64,000 bases of DNA from Catalinimonas niigatensis (GTDB taxonomy: Bacteria; Bacteroidota; Bacteroidia; Cytophagales; Cyclobacteriaceae), in NCBI RefSeq assembly GCF_030506285.1, contig NZ_CP119422.1, positions 2,995,001 to 3,059,000 of the forward strand, written 5' to 3'. Below, piece after piece: positions 17,159 to 25,825 of the stretch. Positions within the stretch are counted from its first letter, which is position 1, and each line of letters begins with the position of its first letter. Both the position numbers and the translations under genes were made by a program. The notes under the pieces are model-generated. The model saw only the letters and a program-made list of their open reading frames with translations, was not told the origin of the DNA and made no database searches.

Positions 17159-18820
17159 CAGTCTGTCTAAAAACTAGATGCTGCCTTGAGGTTACTTTTC
17201 AAAAGTAAGGTAAACGAGAGAAAGATAATTGATCTTCTAAACTGAAAGCTTACAAGGTTTCTGAAATGGCTCAATGTTCGTGAAGATAGACATGATGACA
17301 AATAACAAGCAATTTTAGCTATACAAGCATTGAAGTAGGCCATCAGAGCTTTGAAGCCAATAATGTTGATGATCCTACGGAGATTGTAAGCTGTAAAGAT
17401 AAAGCCCACATCTGCAGACGCCCGTTGCATACCTTTTTTGGTAAGAATATAATCAAACCCCCATTGCCGTTTGATAGTCCCGAAAGGATGCTCCACGATT
17501 GCTTGTCTTTGCTTATAAAGCTGGTAGTTTTCCATCAACCATTTTTTGTTCTGCTCTACTGCTGGAGTATACTCACTGCGTTGTACGATCTTGCCATATC
17601 TGGCTGTAGAGCATAAAGACTTTACCCTACAGCTTTGACAGGCTGAGGTCTTGTATTGCTTGAATCTATACTTCTCTCCGTTATACCAATTACCATTAGT
17701 AGCTAAGGTATGACCTTCAGGACACTGATAAGTATCCATTGCTTCATCATATTGAAAACAGGCTACATTATAAGCTGGATCAGGAGATTGAGAAGTCCGT
17801 GGAACAGCTGGTATAGCTACCAATGTAGTCATACCTAACCCTTGAGCAACAGCTAATTCTGAGCCTGTATGATAGCCCTTATCGAACAAAACTGTAACAT
17901 CGCTATTACCAACAATACTCTTGGCTCTTCTCACCATGCGGCCCATCGCTTTAGCATCATTCTGGTTGGTGACCTGGTAATCTATGGGCAGGCAGTGTTG
18001 AGCATCTACAGTAGTCTGTATATTGTAAGCTACTTCGGAAATGTTTGCTCTGATCATAATTAACCGACTCTCCGGATCAGATAAAGAAATCTGATTCTCC
18101 CCTGAGGCTTTTAACTCTTTTTCCAACTGCTCATATCCTTGCCTCCTTTGTTGATGACTTGCTATTTTCTCCTCTATCTTCTGACGCTCTTCTACATCTC
18201 CATCAGTCTCAGATAAGGCCTTAGTGTATTCTTCTAACCTACGTTCTATATAAGCCAGGTGACGCTGGATTTTCTTTTCGTTAAAATTATTCTTCTTACT
18301 ATTCTGAGCTCGTAACCTAGTGCTATCTCCTGCTGGCAAGCTACCACCAATCAACTCAAAATGTTTGGCTACCTGCACTGTGGTACGAAATACTTTCTTG
18401 ATGGCCTTGGCATTATCTTTCCTAAAGTTGGCGATAGTATTATGGTCCGGCTGAAGACTATTGATCAACCACATAATTTCAATATTGCGCTTACATTCTT
18501 TCTCCAACTGACGAGAAGATCTGATACGGTTTAGGTAGCCATAGATAAATAACTTAAGCAAAGTGGCAGGATGATAGGCAGGACGACCATTCTCCACATG
18601 ATCCAGTTTGAAACCGTATTCAGCTAGTTTGAGTGAATCTACAAAAGCATCTATGAGACGTATTTCATGATCAGCTTCTATGGCATCATCTAGACAGGTG
18701 GCAAAAAGAACCGCTTGACTTCGAGGAATTCCTTGGATAAACTTCATTACTGAAGTTAAGCATTACTACTTTTTCTTTCAACAATAATTTATAAGGAAAG
18801 GAAGGTTTTTAGACAGTCTG
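17159..18820 (-). mobile_element. IS1182-family insertion sequence
   Basis: The element is bounded by imperfect terminal inverted repeats, CAGTCTGTCTAAAAAC at 17159-17174 and its complement (one mismatch) at 18805-18820, and carries one intact transposase gene. The internal core CTGTCTAAAAAC is identical at both ends. No convincing direct target duplication is visible; outside the repeats the flanks are themselves partly palindromic, and insertion next to palindromes is known for this family. It sits between two genes and breaks neither. Confidence 0.85.
17167..18747 (-). CDS. IS1182 family transposase
   Basis: A 526-residue DDE transposase. The N-terminal domain (about 1-115) is the helical DUF772-type region with NGRPAYHPATLLKLFIYGYL; the catalytic residues appear to be D141 (AGDSTRLRAQ), D289 (LFDKGYHTG) and E419 (VEHPFGTIKRQWGF). 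A coiled coil (about 155-215) and a Cys-rich patch (CQSCRVKSLC, about 370-379) lie between them. The frame is open over the full expected length, so the enzyme may be active. The C-terminal tail after about 470 is hydrophobic and basic. Confidence 0.95.
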   Translation of the reverse strand: MKFIQGIPRSQAVLFATCLDDAIEADHEIRLIDAFVDSLKLAEYGFKLDHVENGRPAYHPATLLKLFIYGYLNRIRSSRQLEKECKRNIEIMWLINSLQPDHNTIANFRKDNAKAIKKVFRTTVQVAKHFELIGGSLPAGDSTRLRAQNSKKNNFNEKKIQRHLAYIERRLEEYTKALSETDGDVEERQKIEEKIASHQQRRQGYEQLEKELKASGENQISLSDPESRLIMIRANISEVAYNIQTTVDAQHCLPIDYQVTNQNDAKAMGRMVRRAKSIVGNSDVTVLFDKGYHTGSELAVAQGLGMTTLVAIPAVPRTSQSPDPAYNVACFQYDEAMDTYQCPEGHTLATNGNWYNGEKYRFKQYKTSACQSCRVKSLCSTARYGKIVQRSEYTPAVEQNKKWLMENYQLYKQRQAIVEHPFGTIKRQWGFDYILTKKGMQRASADVGFIFTAYNLRRIINIIGFKALMAYFNACIAKIACYLSSCLSSRTLSHFRNLVSFQFRRSIIFLSFTLLLKSNLKAASSF

Positions 18821-18877
18821 ACGATACTGAAAGTTAAGTAACAGATCACAAATATAGCCCGGGAGAAAGCGGCATTT

Positions 18878-19417
18878 TTAAAAACTCATGAGAGCGTAGC
18901 CTTTGAGTTGATACTCGGTGAGGACAGTGAGTGCGGAGATGGAAACGGCAATTGCAGGATGCAATGACTGTCCAGCAAATTTGCGGGCGATGAGAGACTG
19001 TCCGCAAACATAGATTTCTACTCCGGCTTCTTTGAGTGCGTGGATAAGTCCGTTGTTGGGATTGGCGACACTATAATTTTGTTGGTAGGCTTCATTGCTC
19101 AGTACTACCGGCGTAGCTTCGGCATGAATGACAGCAACCACTTTGATATTTTCTTTGGGTACCCCTCCCAGTACGTGTAGGTTCAGGGCCCGGGCAATGT
19201 TGATCAGTGAGCGATTCATTTCCGCAGCACCTTCAGTTCCTGCCTTTACGTCAATGACCAGATTGTACTTTAGAGAAGGATCAGGGCGCTTGCTCGCCTC
19301 AGGGATTTCGTAAATGCCGCCGTATTCGGGTACTATTGGGTTCTGTTTACTTTGTGCGTGGCTATTAAAGTGAATCATGATCAGAAAAAATGCAGTCAGG
19401 GGTATAAGATATTTCAT
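18878..19417 (-). CDS. Secreted DsrE/DsrF-like protein
   Basis: This 179-residue protein has a signal peptide (MKYLIPLTAFFLIMIHFNSHAQ) and a DsrE-like alpha/beta domain: a first strand LKYNLVIDVKAG, an IKVVAVIHAEATPVVLS strand, and the conserved cysteine in GVEIYVCGQSL followed by the ISALTVLTEYQLKGY helix-strand end. DsrE-family proteins act in sulfur transfer, usually in the cytoplasm; the signal peptide puts this one in the periplasm. The function is unknown. Met1 two codons earlier (19423) is also possible. Confidence 0.8.
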   Translation of the reverse strand: MKYLIPLTAFFLIMIHFNSHAQSKQNPIVPEYGGIYEIPEASKRPDPSLKYNLVIDVKAGTEGAAEMNRSLINIARALNLHVLGGVPKENIKVVAVIHAEATPVVLSNEAYQQNYSVANPNNGLIHALKEAGVEIYVCGQSLIARKFAGQSLHPAIAVSISALTVLTEYQLKGYALMSF

Positions 19418-19513
19418 AAACAACTATTCAATGGATACCCAATGATAGTAGAAATAAGGTAAACCTTTGCTAAGCTCAACCCGCTTATCAGAACTTTATC
19501 TGAAAATAAGAGT

Positions 19514-19538
19514 AAAAAAAAAGGCTCCCTGGGGAGCC
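19514..19538 (-). terminator. Rho-independent terminator of the TPR gene
   Basis: A GGCTCCC/GGGGAGCC stem at 19523-19538 is followed on the minus strand by a run of nine T. It lies 23 bases beyond the stop of the gene ending at 19562. Confidence 0.85.
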
Positions 19539-19561
19539 TCTTTCATCTACTTACCAATAAA

Positions 19562-19966
19562 CTAACCTAACTGCCGAACTAACTTTACAATTTTGTCCTG
19601 AGTCTCTTTATCGCTGTACTTATCATCATCCATTTTGCCTAAGCGAATGCTTTTGCTATAAGCCTCAATTGCTTTTTCAGGTAAGTTGTTCTTCACATAA
19701 TAATTACCCAGGACTTTAAGATTATAAGAAGTTTCTTTGATTTCCACTGATTTCTTGATCCATTCGGCAGCTTCCTTGAGGTTTACCTCTTTCTTAATAC
19801 ATTTTTCTGCAGCTTCAGCATAAGTGTGCCAGTCATCAGGGCTGGCCGCTTCTACTGCTTCGCGTGCTTTCTCGGTAGTCTTATCTATTTTGACAGCGGC
19901 AAATGCATTTACATTGATAATTATTGCTGCTAAAGCTAGAGTTAGTGTTTTGGTGATTAATTTCAT
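19562..19966 (-). CDS. Small secreted tetratricopeptide-repeat protein
   Basis: A 134-residue protein with a signal peptide (about 1-23, MKLITKTLTLALAAIIINVNAFA) and helical repeats. The segment YNLKVLGNYYVKNNLPEKAI (80-99) followed by EAYSKSIRLG is a clear TPR hairpin; the earlier WHTYAEAAEKCIKKEVNLKE part looks like a degenerate repeat. It is monocistronic with its own terminator. The partner is unknown. Confidence 0.7.
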   Translation of the reverse strand: MKLITKTLTLALAAIIINVNAFAAVKIDKTTEKAREAVEAASPDDWHTYAEAAEKCIKKEVNLKEAAEWIKKSVEIKETSYNLKVLGNYYVKNNLPEKAIEAYSKSIRLGKMDDDKYSDKETQDKIVKLVRQLG

Positions 19967-20278
19967 GACTTTCAGATTTCGGTTTAAAAAAAGTTAATGT
20001 TGTTTGATATCTAGGTTTGCGAATGATATGCCATAAATATAAGTATCTGTAATTCAGCTATTTATTAAATATGATCAGATTTTCAAGTGTCCGCTAAGGG
20101 ACACCCTTTGTCCCACGACCGAACACAATTCTCTTTGTAATCATCTTAAGCCTTCAAGCATAAAAAGTTCAATTTGCTTTTTGTATTAAAATGTTAATTT
20201 TGTAATAGGTGATCAGGCTTTTGTATGTACAAGAAGTAATAACATCATAGGCGGGCTGGTCTTACTGTGGAGGACTAC
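19967..20278. other. Intergenic region with two competing hairpins
   Basis: About 310 bases between divergent genes. It contains two mutually exclusive stems: GTGTCC/GGACAC (20087-20104) and GGGACA/TGTCCC (20098-20114), sharing the GGACA block. The rest is AT-rich without a recognisable gene. Confidence 0.5.
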
Positions 20279-21550
20279 ATGGATGTAAACACGATACTCA
20301 GAACACAATATGAGCTCAAGGAGTTAGAGCTCAATTCTTTGCTGGAGGTAACGCAGGCGATCAACAATAACCTATCGGAAGATTCCCTGTACAAGATTTT
20401 CAACTTTACATTACGCGCCACCCTGAATATCCAGAAGCTGGCTTTATATGTATTGATAGAAGAAGAAGGAAATCCAGAGCATTGGGAATGCAAAACTAAC
20501 TTTGGCACAGAAATCAGCTTTACCAATATAATGCTGAACGAACATTTCCTGCCTATTACCCAAATCACTAAAGTAGAAGACCTTGAAGATCCCGGATTCT
20601 TTGATGAGTTTGATACAGTAATACCCGTCTCTCACAAAAACCGGATGCTGGCTCTTGTGTTTCTGGATGGTTTACAAAAAGAAATTGATGGGCAACATAC
20701 CGAAATAGGCACTACCTTTATACAAGCACTTAGCAATATTATCATTGTGGCTATTGAAAATAAAAAACTAGCCCGCCGACAGTTGGTACAGGAAGCGATG
20801 CGTAAAGAGATGGAAATTGCCCGGCAGGTACAGCAATTCCTTTTTCCTAAACAACTTCCCCAACAGGAAGGCCTACAAGTAGAAGCCAGTTATATGCCAC
20901 ATCATTCGGTAGGTGGGGATTATTATGATTTCATTAAGCTTACTGCCAATCATTTTCTGCTGTGTATCGCAGATGTGTCTGGTAAGGGCGTTCCGGCAGC
21001 TATTCTGATGTCTAACTTTCAGGCTGCCCTGCGGACCATTGTACGGCAAACCATGAATTTGAGTGAGATCATCTCTGAACTCAATTATCAGGTGATGCAG
21101 AGTGCTAATGGCGAAAACTTTATTACATTTTTTGTTGCCATCTATAATCAAGAACAGAAAGTACTTCATTATGTAAATGCCGGCCATATCCCTCCCTTAC
21201 TAATCAATGCGGATAAAGAAATACATTTGCTGGATAGAGGTACCGTGATGCTGGGCAGTTTTCATCCTCTCCCTTTTTTAAATGAAGGGATCGTGGAAGA
21301 TATAGACGATTTTTTACTGTTTGCCTACACTGACGGACTTACCGAAGCTTTTAATCAGCAGGAAGAGGAATATGGATTGAAACGTCTTCAGGAATTTTTG
21401 TTGCGCCATGCCGATTTGGATTTACCAAACATCCATCGCTCTCTTTTCAAAGAGTTGGATGAATTTAGTGGCGGAGATGAATATCATGATGATATCACAT
21501 TTTTGTCGGTCATGGTCAACACCAAACTCAGCAGAGAAGTCTTACAGTAA
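20279..21550 (+). CDS. GAF domain PP2C-type serine phosphatase (SpoIIE/RsbU-like)
   Basis: A 423-residue cytoplasmic protein. An N-terminal helix, a GAF domain (about 20-165) and a short coiled linker (KKLARRQLVQEAMRKEMEIA) precede a PP2C/SpoIIE domain (about 190-410) with SVGGDYYDF, ADVSGKGVPAAILMS, NAGHIPPLL and GGDEYHDDITFL, which carry the metal-binding aspartates. RsbU-type phosphatases act on anti-sigma-factor antagonists, but no such partner lies nearby. The ATG at 20279 has a GGAGG ribosome-binding site 5 bases upstream, unusual for this phylum, and is preferred over a GTG at 20267. Confidence 0.93.
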   Translation: MDVNTILRTQYELKELELNSLLEVTQAINNNLSEDSLYKIFNFTLRATLNIQKLALYVLIEEEGNPEHWECKTNFGTEISFTNIMLNEHFLPITQITKVEDLEDPGFFDEFDTVIPVSHKNRMLALVFLDGLQKEIDGQHTEIGTTFIQALSNIIIVAIENKKLARRQLVQEAMRKEMEIARQVQQFLFPKQLPQQEGLQVEASYMPHHSVGGDYYDFIKLTANHFLLCIADVSGKGVPAAILMSNFQAALRTIVRQTMNLSEIISELNYQVMQSANGENFITFFVAIYNQEQKVLHYVNAGHIPPLLINADKEIHLLDRGTVMLGSFHPLPFLNEGIVEDIDDFLLFAYTDGLTEAFNQQEEEYGLKRLQEFLLRHADLDLPNIHRSLFKELDEFSGGDEYHDDITFLSVMVNTKLSREVLQ

Positions 21551-21565
21551 CAGGCTGATGTTTTT

Positions 21566-22198
21566 ATGAATTTTTTCAAAACCCCACGCTTGCTTAAATA
21601 CCTTTATCCCAGATTGGTATGGGATCAAAAAAAAGCACCCGGAAAAAAAATATTCCTCACCTTTGATGATGGGCCTATTCCAGAAGTTACCCCTTTTGTG
21701 CTGGAAACCCTGAAGTCATTTAAAGCAGAAGCCACTTTCTTTTGTGTAGGTGAAAATGTAGATCATCATCCGGAAGTGTATCAGCAAATATTGGCAGCAG
21801 GACACCGCACCGGAAACCATACCTATAACCACCTGAATGGATGGAAAACAAACAATACCCACTACTTTAACAATATAGCTTCCTGTACCCAAAGCCTGGC
21901 ACCCTATACTAATCATGTAGCTAAACCTCTGTTCCGTCCTCCCTATGGCAAGATCAAACGCTCTCAGATCAGAATGTTGCACAACAAATACCGCATTGTG
22001 ATGTGGGACATTCTGGCAGGAGATTTTGATCCCGGCTTCTCAGCAGAAACATGTCTTCAAAAATGCATACGCCACAGTAGCCATGGCACCATTATCATCT
22101 TTCATGACAGTTATAAGGCTGCTAAAAATCTTGAATATGTACTTCCTCGCTATATGGAGCATTTTGCCCAGGCAGGTTATCAGTTTTCTGCCCTGTGA
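21566..22198 (+). CDS. Polysaccharide deacetylase family protein (NodB domain)
   Basis: A 210-residue NodB-fold metal-dependent deacetylase. Motif 1 is FLTFDDGP (about 30-37), motif 2 is GHRTGNHTYNH with both metal-binding histidines, motif 3 is FRPPYGK, and the C-terminal motif is IIIFHDS. No signal peptide is seen, so the substrate may be a lipid-linked or membrane-proximal sugar. It overlaps the next gene by 4 bases (GTGA), so the deacetylase and glycosyltransferase are probably made together. It starts 15 bp after the phosphatase gene. Confidence 0.9.
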   Translation: MNFFKTPRLLKYLYPRLVWDQKKAPGKKIFLTFDDGPIPEVTPFVLETLKSFKAEATFFCVGENVDHHPEVYQQILAAGHRTGNHTYNHLNGWKTNNTHYFNNIASCTQSLAPYTNHVAKPLFRPPYGKIKRSQIRMLHNKYRIVMWDILAGDFDPGFSAETCLQKCIRHSSHGTIIIFHDSYKAAKNLEYVLPRYMEHFAQAGYQFSAL

Positions 22199-23403
22199 TT
22201 GAGACAGGCATTATATTTTTAGTAACCCTGACTGCATCTACTATACTGGCTGATGTACTGTTGTTGCTGTTCTGGAAGTTCAACTTCCGTTCCTACTGGT
22301 CTGAAAATATCAGTGAGAAACTTCAAAAAGCACATCCGGAAATAAACCCAATGCCTCCTCCTGAACTTAAAGAAATACCTAAGGTGGCTGTCTTGCTGGC
22401 TGTGAGGAATGAAGAAGCCTTATTACCCGCCTGCCTGGAAAGTCTGCTCTCCTCTGCCTATCCTGCTGAGAAGTTAAGCATCTGGATAGGTAATGATGCT
22501 TCGGAAGACCAGACGCTGGCAATTGCCCAGGCTTTTCAAAGAAAAGACGCCCGTGTACGTGTCGTAGACGTCAAAGTGCAGGTAGGGCAGGCGCAAGCCA
22601 AAGCCAATGTTCTGGCGCATCTGGTACAGACTGTGGCACAAGATGCCAATCCACCCAAACTGCTGTTGGTTACAGATGCAGATGTACAAGTGCAGACACA
22701 TTGGGTAGGAGGGATGGTACAAAGCTGGCAGGCTAAACCCAAAAAACAAGAAATCGGAGTAGTAACTGGTATTACACTGGTAGACGGTAGTACCGCCTGG
22801 GGTCAACTCCAGCGCATCGACTGGATATTTGCCTTGGGGATGGTAAAGGTAGCCAGTGATTGGGGCATACCTATTGCCACAATGGGGAATAATATGATGA
22901 TGTATCTGCCTGCCTACCGAGCCACCGGAGGATATGAACATTTACCGTTTTCCATTACAGAAGATTTTCAGATTCTGCATGAGATTACCAAGCAAGGATA
23001 CAGTTTTCGCAATGTGGTAGCCCCTCAGGTAGTAGCCTTTACGCAACCTATGACTTCATGGAATGAACTATTGCAGCAACGCAAGCGGTGGATGCATGGA
23101 GCAGTCAAACTTCCTTTGCCTATTGTAAGCATATTATTTTTACAGGCTACGTTTTTTCCGCTCATTATCTTTCTTCTTTTTTACCAACCTCTATTGGGGT
23201 TAGGCTTGTGGATAAGCAAGGGTATGATACAAAGTTTTTTTATTATGCAGGTGACGCGTAAATTAACATTAAGCAGAAAATACAGGAAAAGACTTTATCG
23301 TTACCTACTATTATATGATTTGTATGCAGCGATTTTAACCCCACTTACGGTTGGAATTTATCTACTTCCTATCAAAACAAGTTGGAAAGGAAGAAGATAT
23401 TAA
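22195..23403 (+). CDS. Membrane glycosyltransferase family 2 protein
   Basis: A 402-residue processive-type GT2 protein with one N-terminal membrane segment (about 2-25), a GT-A catalytic domain with VAVLLAVRNEEALLPACLES, the NDAS motif, the DAD metal site LLVTDADVQVQ, a TEDFQ motif and QQRKRW, and two to three C-terminal membrane segments. This is the plan of cellulose/PNAG/hyaluronan-type synthases or ceramide-type transferases. The start is GTG, overlapping the deacetylase stop; together they suggest a partly deacetylated glycan or glycolipid. The product cannot be named. Confidence 0.9.
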   Translation: MIETGIIFLVTLTASTILADVLLLLFWKFNFRSYWSENISEKLQKAHPEINPMPPPELKEIPKVAVLLAVRNEEALLPACLESLLSSAYPAEKLSIWIGNDASEDQTLAIAQAFQRKDARVRVVDVKVQVGQAQAKANVLAHLVQTVAQDANPPKLLLVTDADVQVQTHWVGGMVQSWQAKPKKQEIGVVTGITLVDGSTAWGQLQRIDWIFALGMVKVASDWGIPIATMGNNMMMYLPAYRATGGYEHLPFSITEDFQILHEITKQGYSFRNVVAPQVVAFTQPMTSWNELLQQRKRWMHGAVKLPLPIVSILFLQATFFPLIIFLLFYQPLLGLGLWISKGMIQSFFIMQVTRKLTLSRKYRKRLYRYLLLYDLYAAILTPLTVGIYLLPIKTSWKGRRY

Positions 23404-23465
23404 AGTATCAATCTTTTGATTTTTCCACCATTCCTGCATTGTTTGCAAAACGACATAAGCAAAAC

Positions 23466-24239
23466 ATGATGACTTTTATTGATACCCACGCCCATATTTA
23501 TGATGAGAAGTTTAAAGACGATATTAAAGATGTACTGGATAGATGTCATGAAGAGGGTGTAGAAAAAATTTACATGCCCAACATAGATCATACGTCTATA
23601 GATGGCATGATGGAGTTGGAAAGTCGGTATGCTGGCCGTTGCATTGCCATGATGGGACTGCATCCTACTTCCGTTAAGAAAGATTTTGAAAAAGAACTTT
23701 ATCGCGTAGAAGAATGGCTGAGCAAGCGCTCCTTTGCAGCTGTAGGTGAAATCGGGCTGGATTATTATTGGGATACCAGCTTTGCCGGGCAACAACAGGA
23801 AGCTTTTAGGATACAGATTGAGTGGGCCAAGCGGTATCAATTACCTATTGTTATCCATACCCGAGATTCTTTTGAAGATAGTATCCGTATTGTAGAAGAG
23901 CTGCACGACAACAGCTTGAAAGGTGTTTTTCACTGCTTTACAGGCAGCGCGGATGATGCAATACGCATCAGGGAGGTTGGTTTTTATGTGGGGCTGGGAG
24001 GCGTATCTACTTTCAAAAATGCTAAGATGGATACGGTGATTCCTGAGATAGAGCTGGAACAAATTGTTTTGGAGACAGACAGTCCTTACCTGGCGCCGGT
24101 ACCTCATAGGGGAAAAAGGAATGAACCTTCTTACGTTCCGATCATAGCCCATAAAATCGCCGAGTACCACAAAACAGATGTAAAAACCATCGCTGAAAAA
24201 ACAACTTCAAACGCGCTTTCGCTTTTTAAATCATTTTAA
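23466..24239 (+). CDS. tatD: TatD family metal-dependent hydrolase/DNase
   Basis: A 257-residue TIM-barrel hydrolase. The metal motif IDTHAHIYDEKF at the N terminus, GEIGLDYYWD, the VIHTRDSF strand, VFHCFTGS and the C-terminal LETDSPYLAPVPHRGKRNEP are all canonical. The start at 23466 (MMTFIDTHAH) gives normal family length; a TTG-initiated longer frame runs back into the glycosyltransferase and is unlikely. TatD enzymes are 3'-5' exonucleases or deoxyribonucleases in DNA turnover and quality control. It follows the glycosyltransferase by 62 bp. Confidence 0.94.
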   Translation: MMTFIDTHAHIYDEKFKDDIKDVLDRCHEEGVEKIYMPNIDHTSIDGMMELESRYAGRCIAMMGLHPTSVKKDFEKELYRVEEWLSKRSFAAVGEIGLDYYWDTSFAGQQQEAFRIQIEWAKRYQLPIVIHTRDSFEDSIRIVEELHDNSLKGVFHCFTGSADDAIRIREVGFYVGLGGVSTFKNAKMDTVIPEIELEQIVLETDSPYLAPVPHRGKRNEPSYVPIIAHKIAEYHKTDVKTIAEKTTSNALSLFKSF

Positions 24240-24242
24240 TTG

Positions 24243-24250
24243 TATTTTTG
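24243..24250 (+). promoter_or_regulatory. Possible -7 element before asparaginase
   Basis: TATTTTTG matches TAnnTTTG and lies 24 bases upstream of the asparaginase ATG, just after the tatD stop. No good -33 element accompanies it, so asparaginase may have its own promoter or be read through from tatD. Confidence 0.35.
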
Positions 24251-24274
24251 CTTTCTTCTAGTGTTTGTTGAAAT

Positions 24275-25348
24275 ATGGAAAGACAAAACTATAAAATAGT
24301 TAATATCAACACCGCCTCTCCTGACAAACCCATGGCTGCCGTACTGATCATTTACACCGGCGGTACACTGGGTATGTCTTATGACGAGCGTGGTTCTCTC
24401 ATGCCATTTAACTTTTCTAGAATTGTAGAGAAGATTCCTTCTATTCAGGGGTTCAACATACATATAACGGTGATTTCATTTCCCGAGCTGGTGGATTCCG
24501 CCAATATACGTCCGGAGCACTGGGTAGACATGGCTTATATTATTCATGAAAACTATCGGCGTTACGATGGCTTTGTCATTATACATGGTACAGATACGAT
24601 GGCCTACAGTGCTTCTGCTTTGAGTTATATGCTGGAAGGACTCAACAAGCCTGTGATTTTTACCGGAGCGCAGCTTCCTATTGGTTCCAAAAGGTCTGAT
24701 GCCCATGAAAACTTTATTACTGCCTTGGAGATAGCCAGTGAGTTTCGGAACGGCCGACCTGTCGTTCCTGAAGTATGTATTTATTTCGGTAATTTGCTGT
24801 TAAGAGGTAACCGTAGTAGTAAGCGGCAGAGTATACATTTTGATGCTTTTGAATCAGAAAATTATCCTATACTGGGCGAGGCAGGAGTAGTGATTGATTA
24901 CAATACATCAGCCATCAAACCTTATGACCCTGATCGTAAGTTGGTATACCATCATAAGCTGGACTCAAATGTAGCAGTGCTTAAGTTATTTCCCGGCATC
25001 AGCAGAAGAGTTGTAGAAAGCGTATTGCAAATCCCCGACATCAAAGGTGTGGTATTAGAAACCTTTGGTTCTGGCAATGCACCGACGGATACTTTTATGT
25101 TGGATAGTTTGTCAGATGCTATTGATAGGGGGGTTATCATTCTTAATATTTCCCAATGTAGCGGAGGCAGGGTGATTCAGGGAAGATATCAGACCAGCAG
25201 AAGCCTGGAGGATATCGGCGTCATTAGTGGCAAAGATATGACCACTGAAGCAGCAGTAACAAAAATGATGTTTCTTCTGGGCAAAGAAACAAAGACTGAT
25301 GATGTAAAGCGCCTTCTTCCTACTCCTATTTGTGGAGAAACTTATTAA
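24275..25348 (+). CDS. ansA: Type I L-asparaginase
   Basis: A 357-residue asparaginase that hydrolyses L-asparagine to aspartate and ammonia. The first catalytic threonine motif is IYTGGTLGM (about 26-34), and the second is VIIHGTDTMAYSASAL, with the Thr-Asp pair. The following GAQLPIGSKRSDAHEN is a family block. There is no signal peptide, so it is the cytoplasmic type I enzyme. Length is normal. Confidence 0.95.
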   Translation: MERQNYKIVNINTASPDKPMAAVLIIYTGGTLGMSYDERGSLMPFNFSRIVEKIPSIQGFNIHITVISFPELVDSANIRPEHWVDMAYIIHENYRRYDGFVIIHGTDTMAYSASALSYMLEGLNKPVIFTGAQLPIGSKRSDAHENFITALEIASEFRNGRPVVPEVCIYFGNLLLRGNRSSKRQSIHFDAFESENYPILGEAGVVIDYNTSAIKPYDPDRKLVYHHKLDSNVAVLKLFPGISRRVVESVLQIPDIKGVVLETFGSGNAPTDTFMLDSLSDAIDRGVIILNISQCSGGRVIQGRYQTSRSLEDIGVISGKDMTTEAAVTKMMFLLGKETKTDDVKRLLPTPICGETY

Positions 25349-25644
25349 AATCCAATTGTTCTGAAAATATTTTATCATCCACTTAGAAAAAAACTTGCAA
25401 GGAATGGCTAATTTTTTATTAATTTCAGTTCTTTATTGATTTTTTATTAACATATGTTTAAGCAGACAGGCAGATTTTTACAGTTCCCGATAGGGTAAAT
25501 TAGGAAAAATCATCTGTTTATTATGTAATGTTGATTTTCCATACGATTTAAACTTAAAACTTGCATATAGCATATATTATTGATTTATTTGTAGATAACA
25601 GTATCTATAAAAAAAGTACAGTTCTGGATTATTAATAGCTTTTT
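25349..25644. other. AT-rich intergenic region before tRNA-Ser
   Basis: No gene is seen. It holds an 11-bp direct repeat TTTTTTATTAA at 25412-25422 and 25440-25450, and presumably the tRNA promoter, which I could not identify with confidence. Confidence 0.5.
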
Positions 25645-25734
<90 letters not shown>

Positions 25735-25736
25735 AC

Positions 25737-25762
25737 CATATATTAATTTTATATATGTTTTT
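25737..25762 (+). terminator. Terminator of tRNA-Ser
   Basis: A CATATAT-N7-ATATATG stem at 25737-25757 is followed by TTTTT. It begins 4 bases after the tRNA. The stem is all A/T apart from one pair, so it is weak. Confidence 0.5.
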
Positions 25763-25825
25763 AATTTTTGATCTATAAATCTTAACTAACTTTAATTAAT
25801 CACTACAACAGACTACTAAACACGT

